Assembly: GCA_902538515.1 (NCBI GenBank)
Contig: CACBFH010000010.1
Location: forward strand, 1 to 33,661
DNA: 33,661 nucleotides
Source: an uncultured Prochlorococcus sp.
GTDB taxonomy: Bacteria; Cyanobacteriota; Cyanobacteriia; PCC-6307; Cyanobiaceae
Direction of reading: 5' to 3'
Below, piece by piece: positions 28,894 through 33,661 of the stretch. Within the stretch, counting starts at the first letter, position 1, and the number at the start of each line of letters is the position of its first letter. Position numbers and translations under genes: made by a program. A model generated the notes under the pieces. It was not told the origin of the DNA, searched no databases, and worked only from the letters and a program-made list of their open reading frames with translations.

Positions 28894-29763
28894 TTAAACA
28901 ACAAACTTTTCTAAATCTTTTAATTGATATTCATTGATTAGTTCCACTTTATTTGATTTTGCTAGTTCATGAGCAGATTTTGTAAAGCCTGATTTTGAGA
29001 CTATCATTGCATGTGTACCTTTCCAAAATAATTTACCAGCTGAAATTTCCTGAACTGCTTTATTTCCAATAGCTTTTTCATGATCTTTGCATTGAATACA
29101 TATTCTCAAATCATTTATTGAAGCAATTAAGTCAACCCCTTGATCTCCTGTATTAGGGGTTTCTTTTACTTCCCAGCCATTTTGTTTGAGAATTTTCATA
29201 CAATGATTTTCAAATCTAATACCTTTTTTGTAGTTTTCCTTGTTTTTACTTGAGTAGTTTATTTCTATTAGGTTTATGCATGATTTCTCTATTTGACTTG
29301 CTATGAATACAAACCAATCTTCAGTCTCGAGTTTTCTAATAGATCCAATAATCTCATCATCAATAGTAGGATTTTCATTACAATATGATCTCCACTTTTC
29401 GAAAAATAATTCCACACTGCCAAATTTTTTTAAAATTACTTTTTCCCAGAAGTACGGTATGCCCTCTTTAAATCGCTTGGATCCATTAAATATATTTTTC
29501 TCAATGGCTTTTTCATCAAGAGGTGGATTGCCAATCCATTTTTTATAATCCTCGTTACCGTAAGCATCTATTTCCCTTAATCTGATCCTTTCCTCTAACA
29601 AATTGTATTTGTTTTCTTCTATTAAATTATTAATTGTTTGAATAAAGAAATTGGAATTTAAAGCATTATTTAATTTAAACTTTTTCTTCTTAATTTGATA
29701 ATCTCTTAAAATTACAAAAATTAAAAAGATGATAAAAATAATTAAAATAAATAAAATTTTCAT
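28894..29763 (-). CDS. Membrane-anchored Mrr-type restriction endonuclease-like protein
   Basis: 289 residues. Residues 3-20 form a membrane anchor (ILFILIIFIIFLIFVILR). The middle (about 35-170) is a helical region I do not recognise. The C-terminal 110 residues are an Mrr_cat-type PD-(D/E)xK nuclease domain: RFENH (Glu185), NTGDQGVDLIAS (Asp211), IQCKDH (Gln224, Lys226), then NKAVQEISAGK and HAMIVSKSGFTKSAHELA. All catalytic positions are kept, so it should be an active nuclease. Mrr relatives cut methylated DNA. No methyltransferase lies nearby. The membrane anchor would place the domain at the cytoplasmic face, perhaps guarding against incoming DNA. Confidence 0.85.
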   Translation of the reverse strand: MKILFILIIFIIFLIFVILRDYQIKKKKFKLNNALNSNFFIQTINNLIEENKYNLLEERIRLREIDAYGNEDYKKWIGNPPLDEKAIEKNIFNGSKRFKEGIPYFWEKVILKKFGSVELFFEKWRSYCNENPTIDDEIIGSIRKLETEDWFVFIASQIEKSCINLIEINYSSKNKENYKKGIRFENHCMKILKQNGWEVKETPNTGDQGVDLIASINDLRICIQCKDHEKAIGNKAVQEISAGKLFWKGTHAMIVSKSGFTKSAHELAKSNKVELINEYQLKDLEKFVV

Positions 29764-29783
29764 TAAAGATTTTTATTTTCTAC

Positions 29784-30035
29784 CTAAAAAGTTTTTGTTT
29801 TTCTAATAACAAAATTATTTTTTGTTATTACTGAGGATTCATTTACTTCAAAACCATTAATTGCTGATATTTCCCCTTTTATGCCTTCTAATGTTAATTG
29901 CTCGATAATGCCTTTTATTACTTCATCCTCGACTAATTTTCTATCAATCCTTTCAGGTGTAATATCTGTCAGCCATTTTGAGGTCTTTTTTTTTACAACC
30001 TCTGTAGGGTTAGTTATTTTTAAGTAGATAGCCAT
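29784..30035 (-). CDS. Unknown small soluble protein
   Basis: 83 residues: MAIYLKITNPTEVVKKKTSK, WLTDITPERIDRKLVEDEVI and a strand-rich end. It looks like a small alpha/beta domain with no Cys or membrane segment. It lies 20 bases upstream of the Mrr-type gene on the same strand and may be co-transcribed with it. I recall similar short proteins in picocyanobacteria but cannot name a family. Confidence 0.6.
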   Translation of the reverse strand: MAIYLKITNPTEVVKKKTSKWLTDITPERIDRKLVEDEVIKGIIEQLTLEGIKGEISAINGFEVNESSVITKNNFVIRKTKTF

Positions 30036-30075
30036 TTTTTAAGTCATTCAGTTGAATTATAAGCATTAAATCTTA

Positions 30076-30273
30076 TTAACTTTTATTATTGTTATTACTT
30101 TCCCACTCAAGAAATTGAAAAACAAAAATCGCAAAGATGGAGAAAAATACTATAAACAACCCTAACCATCCTATGAATTTGTGCTCTGTAAAGAGATTTG
30201 TAAGCATTGATTGTTCTTGATATCTTGACTCCATTTCATATTGGTAAGAGTCAATAACTTGAAATATATTCAT
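30076..30273 (-). CDS. Small membrane protein, unknown
   Basis: 65 residues: a polar N-terminal half (MNIFQVIDSYQYEMESRYQE) and one membrane helix at about 34-53 (IGWLGLFIVFFSIFAIFVFQ), then LEWESNNNNKS. No family is recognised. It lies 40 bases before the next gene on the same strand. Confidence 0.5.
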   Translation of the reverse strand: MNIFQVIDSYQYEMESRYQEQSMLTNLFTEHKFIGWLGLFIVFFSIFAIFVFQFLEWESNNNNKS

Positions 30274-30314
30274 AATTAATGATTTAAGAATCTTTCAATT
30301 AACGGGTAATAATT

Positions 30315-30734
30315 TCAACCGTTTAATTTAATAAAGGCTTCCGATAGGAAATCTGGTCTTTTTCTTATTATAGAAAAATTTAGTTTATTTATTAAGACTA
30401 AATTGACTTCAGCAATCGTTAAGATTTCTTTTTTCTTGTTAATAAATTTTGAATTTACATTAATCCTAGGACTTTCTTTAATATTGAATTCACTCTCTAT
30501 TGTTATTTTTTCACCAAGAAATAAAGGAGATTTATATTTTATTGAAGTATTGATTAAAGGTAAATCTAAGCCTTTTTTAGTAAGTTCAAAATAACTTATA
30601 CCTACTTCTAAAAGTGCATTTATTCGGCTTTCTTCAAGCCAATTAAAATATGTACCGTGCCACATTACTCCTGCATGATCTGCATGTTGAGGTAAAACAA
30701 TTTTTTCTATTTTCCAAAGTGGTTTTGAGTTCAT
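30315..30734 (-). CDS. Hotdog-fold acyl-CoA thioesterase (4HBT family)
   Basis: 139 residues. The YbgC/4HBT active-site motif is seen at HADHAGVMWHGTYFNWLEES (about 17-36), with Asp19 in the position of the catalytic Asp and GVMWHGTYFNWLEE equivalent to GVVYHxxYLxWxE. INTSIKYKSPLFLGEKITIE continues the sheet. Such enzymes hydrolyse acyl- or aryl-CoA thioesters. In cyanobacteria one relative acts on dihydroxynaphthoyl-CoA for phylloquinone, but nothing here fixes the substrate. Cytoplasmic; monocistronic by position. Confidence 0.85.
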   Translation of the reverse strand: MNSKPLWKIEKIVLPQHADHAGVMWHGTYFNWLEESRINALLEVGISYFELTKKGLDLPLINTSIKYKSPLFLGEKITIESEFNIKESPRINVNSKFINKKKEILTIAEVNLVLINKLNFSIIRKRPDFLSEAFIKLNG

Positions 30735-30841
30735 CTTTTATTTAAAAAATATTTTTTATTCAATGAAAAAAACTTATTTTGTTATTGTAGGTTAATTATG
30801 TTTATTAATATAAGAATCATCTAAACTATATTTATAAATTC

Positions 30842-31078
30842 ATGTTTAATCGTAAAAATAGAAGTAGAAAAATGAAGAAGATTTTCCAATGGGAAGAATA
30901 TTTAAATTGGAAAAATATGTCAAAAGAACAGAAATTGAATTTCAAGAGGGCGTGCCTATTCCCGTTTCTCGTCTATATAGTTTATGTTTTTCTTAATCAG
31001 TACTCCTTGGCAATACTTTTGTTACTAGGTCTTTATTTTTTAATTAGATTTAAAAATAGAAATAAGTTGGGCAGATGA
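30842..31078 (+). CDS. Small basic membrane protein, unknown
   Basis: 78 residues from the ATG at 30842; Met11 (30872) is an alternative start. A basic N-terminus (NRKNRSRKMKKIFQWEEYLN) is followed by two close hydrophobic stretches (FPFLVYIVYVFL and SLAILLLLGLYFLI) and a basic end (RFKNRNKLGR). This fits a hairpin membrane protein with both ends in the cytoplasm. No family is recognised. Confidence 0.55.
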   Translation: MFNRKNRSRKMKKIFQWEEYLNWKNMSKEQKLNFKRACLFPFLVYIVYVFLNQYSLAILLLLGLYFLIRFKNRNKLGR

Positions 31079-31180
31079 ATAATTTTTTATTTTGATTTAT
31101 TTAGATTTGTTTTAAAAATATCTATTTTTTCCAAATAACTTTATTGGTATATGACAATAGTATTAGATAAATTTTTTTTT

Positions 31181-31417
31181 ATGAAAAAGATTATTTTGTT
31201 TTTATGTATATTAATTTTTTCATTATTTTCTAATACGAATAATTTATTAGCAAATGAAATTGAAAATAACATTAAAGATAATATTTCTAATGAAATTGAA
31301 GAAATTAAGCCTGATAATAAAAAAACTAATATTTCTAATTCTTCGTTAGAAGATATATTTGGTGATGAACAAACTTTTCCATTCGTTGCAGGTTTAGGGA
31401 AAAATGCAGCGCATTGA
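31181..31417 (+). CDS. Small exported protein ending in FPFVAGLGKNAAH
   Basis: 78 residues from the ATG at 31181; the frame is open 10 codons upstream, but this start gives a proper signal peptide (IILFLCILIFSLFSNTNNLL, cleavage near LLA). The acidic Asn-rich middle leads to DIFGDEQTFPFVAGLGKNAA then H. I recognise that C-terminal block as strongly conserved in cyanobacterial hypothetical proteins, which suggests it is the functional part. Location would be lumen or periplasm. Function unknown. Confidence 0.68.
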   Translation: MKKIILFLCILIFSLFSNTNNLLANEIENNIKDNISNEIEEIKPDNKKTNISNSSLEDIFGDEQTFPFVAGLGKNAAH

Positions 31418-31461
31418 TTTCAAGTTTCTTGATAGTCTAGAAAAGATTTTTTTTAATACTA

Positions 31462-31626
31462 ATGAAAGGTCTTAGGGTCCTAGAACTTTCTGAAGCACTT
31501 AATGTTAATAGCTCTGACTTATTAGCTGTTTGTGCAATTCTAAAAATAAAAGCTACATCTAGATTAAGCATGCTTTCATTTGAAGAATGTAAAAAGATTA
31601 CTGATTACTATGAAAATAAAAATTAG
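31462..31626 (+). CDS. IF-2 N-terminal-domain-like mini-protein
   Basis: 54 residues, ATG at 31462 to TAG at 31624-31626. MKGLRVLELSEALNVNSSDL, LAVCAILKIKATSRLSMLSF and EECKKITDYYENKN resemble the small IF2_N domain (MRVYELAKELGVSSKELL..L..LGI...S..S.L). In translation initiation factor IF-2 this domain is the first part of a large GTPase. Here it stands alone. RNA or ribosome binding is possible but unproven. Confidence 0.6.
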   Translation: MKGLRVLELSEALNVNSSDLLAVCAILKIKATSRLSMLSFEECKKITDYYENKN

Positions 31627-31650
31627 ATTTTTTTTATATAAATATATTTA

Positions 31651-31905
31651 TTATTTAATCTCTTTAATCATTGATACTAAAGTTGAATGAATTTCTTCTT
31701 CAGATATTTCATTTTTAAAATTGATAATTGCTGACTGGCCATCGTAATTGATTTTTATATAACTGTTATTAATTTCTTCCATATAAGCATTCTCAAATCT
31801 TGATATCTTTCCATAATGAATAAGATATTTGTGAACCGAATCCATGTGATCATTGTTCATATGATCACAAACTCTTTTACTTGTTTCTTTACTAATAATT
31901 TTCAT
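31651..31905 (-). CDS. DUF2470 domain protein
   Basis: 84 residues comprising one DUF2470 domain: SKRVCDHMNNDHMDSVHKYL (about 10-29) with the conserved HMNxDH, then a three-stranded sheet and a final helix (ISEEEIHSTLVSMIKEI). The domain is the C-terminal part of HugZ-like heme-degrading proteins and of chloroplast heme-linked regulators of glutamyl-tRNA reductase, so tetrapyrrole binding is a fair guess. It follows the dihydrouridine synthase gene on the same strand after 15 bases. Confidence 0.82.
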   Translation of the reverse strand: MKIISKETSKRVCDHMNNDHMDSVHKYLIHYGKISRFENAYMEEINNSYIKINYDGQSAIINFKNEISEEEIHSTLVSMIKEIK

Positions 31906-31920
31906 TTAAAAAAATTTGTC

Positions 31921-32928
31921 TTAAGATAATGTATTTTTTTCATTATTCAAAGTTTTAATCATTTTAATTATTAAATTTTTAACTTCATTTTTATCAACAG
32001 CTCTAACCAAGTTATTTCTCAAATTTGATGCTCCTTTAAAGTCTTTACATGTCCATGAGATATGTTTCCTTGCAATTAGCAAGCCGTGATCTCCTTTTTC
32101 TTTTATTAATTCATCAAGATGCTCAATAATTAAATATAGTTTTTCTTCTGTGTTTGGTTCTTTAAAATTTTTATTTTCTCTAATGGCATAATCTATTTCT
32201 CCTATTTTCCATGGGGACCCTAAAATTCCTCGTCCAATCATTACACCATCAGCATTTGTTTTTTTAAGACAATTAAGAGCGTCATCTGGATTTTTGATGT
32301 CTCCATTAGCAATTATTGGAATTTCCAAAAACTTTTTAAGTCTCCCGATCATTTCCCAATCTGACTTGCCTGAAAAACCCTGTTTTCTAGTTCTTCCATG
32401 AAGTGTGATCATCGTTGCTCCCGCATCTTGAAGTTTGAATAAGAAATCCTCTATATTTTCTTCTTTACTATCCCATCCGAGTCGTGTTTTTACTGTTACT
32501 GGAATCCTAACAGCTTTTACAACATTTTTGACTAATTCTATAGCAAGTTTTCGGTCTTTAATTAAGGCACTGCCTCCACCTTTCTTTGCAATTTTTTTTA
32601 CTGGACATCCCATATTTATATCAATTAAGAATGCTCCAGAGTCCTCAGCTTGTTTAGCGGCTTCAGAAACAGCATACGGCCTATTATCAAATATTTGTAC
32701 TCCAATAGGACCTTCTTCTAAATCTATTTGATTGATTTTCTGTGTTCCAAATCCTTTTTTAAGACTTGTGGCATTTATCATTTCTGTAAAAAGTAAAGAG
32801 TTTGGAGCCCATTTACGTACAATTCGTCTAAAAATGTTATCTGTAACACCTGCTAATGGCGATAGCATGACCTTACTCGTGATTATCCTGTTAACTCCTC
32901 TTCCTTTTAGTTCTATATTTGAAGTCAT
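31921..32928 (-). CDS. dus: tRNA-dihydrouridine synthase (DusB/NifR3 type)
   Basis: 335 residues, the normal length. The FMN-binding TIM barrel has SPLAGVTDNIFRRI (23-36), INMGCPVKKIAKKGGGSALI with catalytic Cys108, VTVKTRLGWD, ITLHGRTRKQGFSGKSDW, IIANGDIKNPDDA and VMIGRGILGSPW (phosphate binding). The helical C-terminal domain recognises tRNA. The enzyme reduces specific uridines in the D-loop of tRNAs using NADPH. The start at 32928 leaves a 20-residue lead before the barrel, which is common. It is followed closely by the DUF2470 gene. Confidence 0.95.
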   Translation of the reverse strand: MTSNIELKGRGVNRIITSKVMLSPLAGVTDNIFRRIVRKWAPNSLLFTEMINATSLKKGFGTQKINQIDLEEGPIGVQIFDNRPYAVSEAAKQAEDSGAFLIDINMGCPVKKIAKKGGGSALIKDRKLAIELVKNVVKAVRIPVTVKTRLGWDSKEENIEDFLFKLQDAGATMITLHGRTRKQGFSGKSDWEMIGRLKKFLEIPIIANGDIKNPDDALNCLKKTNADGVMIGRGILGSPWKIGEIDYAIRENKNFKEPNTEEKLYLIIEHLDELIKEKGDHGLLIARKHISWTCKDFKGASNLRNNLVRAVDKNEVKNLIIKMIKTLNNEKNTLS

Positions 32929-33098
32929 ATAATTTAAATTTATTTAATCTTTCTTTATTATAAATTCAGATATGGAACTGATTTTATGTTTTCTATTTAA
33001 TTCTTAATTTATAATAGGTGCTTTTACTTAAATTGGCCTAAATGATTACTTTTTTTGTTAGCTTATATCAAGTTGGAACTTAAAAAGGAAATTTTTTC

Positions 33099-33491
33099 TT
33101 GTTTATATTATTATCTATTTTTCTGCCAATAATTATTTTTATTGCACCAATAAATGTAAAAGCTATACAAAGTAATTTAGATTTATCGAGTGCTCAAACT
33201 TCTGTAGGGAAAAGATTTGCTAAAGTTTTTTGTGATGCTAAGAGGGAAGGATTAGATTCTGATTTTGCTAGTGAATATGCTTTGAATAATACCTATTTAA
33301 AATTTGTAGCATTTCCAGACGATGACGAATATTTGGATAATTTATGGAATTTCACTCATAACAATATATTAGATAATTGTGGTGAATTTGTAGATATAAA
33401 TGATCTAAAAGACCTAGAGATTTTTTTTAAAGAAGAAGGTTTAATTGCATCAAATAGGGAACTCTATTTACCAACTTTTGAGAATAATTAG
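33099..33491 (+). CDS. Exported protein of unknown function (TTG start)
   Basis: 130 residues, beginning at a TTG at 33099 preceded by AAAGGA at a usable distance; no upstream in-frame ATG is available. A signal peptide (about 1-22, LSIFLPIIIFIAPINVKA) precedes a soluble part: SAQTSVGKRFAKVFCDAKRE, EYALNNTYLKFVAFPDDDEY and a C-terminal acidic helix. Two Cys (FCDAK and DNCGEF) could pair. TATAAT at 33010-33015 is a candidate -10. No family is recognised. Confidence 0.65.
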   Translation: MFILLSIFLPIIIFIAPINVKAIQSNLDLSSAQTSVGKRFAKVFCDAKREGLDSDFASEYALNNTYLKFVAFPDDDEYLDNLWNFTHNNILDNCGEFVDINDLKDLEIFFKEEGLIASNRELYLPTFENN

Positions 33492-33538
33492 ATTAAATTT
33501 TTAGCATGTACTAAAATATAAATAGAATATGAAATTTT

Positions 33539-33661
33539 ATGAAACTATTAGGTTTAAATTCACCTGAAATATTCATAATTTTAGTAATTTTGCTTTCAAT
33601 TTTAGGTCCAAAAAGAATTGAAAAAGGTTTCTTATTATTTAAAAAACTATTAAAATTCCTT
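33539..33661 (+). CDS. TatA/TatB-like protein, cut by the window edge
   Basis: ATG at 33539; 41 residues are visible before the sequence ends. MKLLGLNSPEIFIILVILLS, with ILGPKRIEKG and a following amphipathic basic helix FLLFKKLLKFL, matches the TatA/B outline: short N-terminus with Glu, one helix, a GPKR hinge, then an amphipathic helix. The usual hinge FG is LG here and the RLP part is RIEKG, so it is a divergent member. With tatA proper at 7124-7315, this could be a TatB-like partner or a specialised paralog. Confidence 0.6.
   Translation, partial: MKLLGLNSPEIFIILVILLSILGPKRIEKGFLLFKKLLKFL

Noticed and set aside
1-33661. tRNA, rRNA, CRISPR arrays, insertion sequences, prophage or integrase genes
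   Set aside because: No cloverleaf with a T-loop signature, no spaced direct repeats, no transposase or integrase motifs were seen on either strand.

Overview
The window looks like a chromosomal segment of a high-light-adapted Prochlorococcus (marine picocyanobacterium). The evidence is the very low GC, short spacers, many tiny membrane or secreted proteins, picocyanobacterial families (Psb34-like protein, PAP/fibrillin proteins, lumenal pentapeptide protein, Nif11-like peptide), a cyanate-use operon next to cyanase, and sRNA motifs typical of the Yfr families. I see no rRNA, tRNA, CRISPR array, transposase or phage gene.

Layout. 1-1.7 kb: two unknown membrane-anchored proteins, a lumenal pentapeptide protein and a cupin-like protein. 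1.8-5.05 kb: a tight minus-strand operon of a circularly permuted ATP-grasp enzyme, an alpha-E protein and a transglutaminase-like protein. 5.2-7.3 kb: small genes, including a 45-residue protein with nine Cys (metallothionein-like, 6364-6501) and tatA. 7.36-11.25 kb: cynABDS on the minus strand, for cyanate import and its bicarbonate-dependent breakdown to ammonia and CO2. A perfect NtcA site lies in front of it, and farther upstream are two identical Zur/Fur-type palindromes, each joined to a divergent TATAAT. 12.0-12.3 kb: a terminator-ended minus-strand transcript with two tiny reading frames.

12.7-19.2 kb is a zinc-acquisition island: a WD40 protein, a COG0523/CobW GTPase, ZnuA, ZnuC, a Fur-family regulator (Zur) and ZnuB. 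ZnuA carries two near-identical 140-residue inserts plus a His loop. A related domain is inserted in the CobW protein, so the periplasmic zinc receptor and the presumed cytoplasmic zinc chaperone share an unusual module. Zur-type boxes lie at znuA/znuC, before cobW (degenerate) and before the Cys-rich protein. The zur gene sits antisense between znuC and znuB.

19.2-20.5 kb holds micro-proteins and two adjacent small RNAs on the plus strand. One shows the ACTCCTCACAC motif of Yfr1/Yfr10 in a hairpin loop, and the next carries a nearly complementary motif. 20.5-33.66 kb is a run of mostly small genes: DUF1499, OsmC, TM2, two PAP/fibrillin proteins, Nif11-like, Psb34-like, DUF1330, MAPEG, an Mrr-type nuclease domain, a hotdog thioesterase, an IF2-N-like mini-protein, DUF2470, a tRNA-dihydrouridine synthase and, cut by the right edge, a second TatA-like protein. 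Many genes here are under 60 codons and were found by reading translations by eye. Families are named from recognised motifs; no database search was possible.
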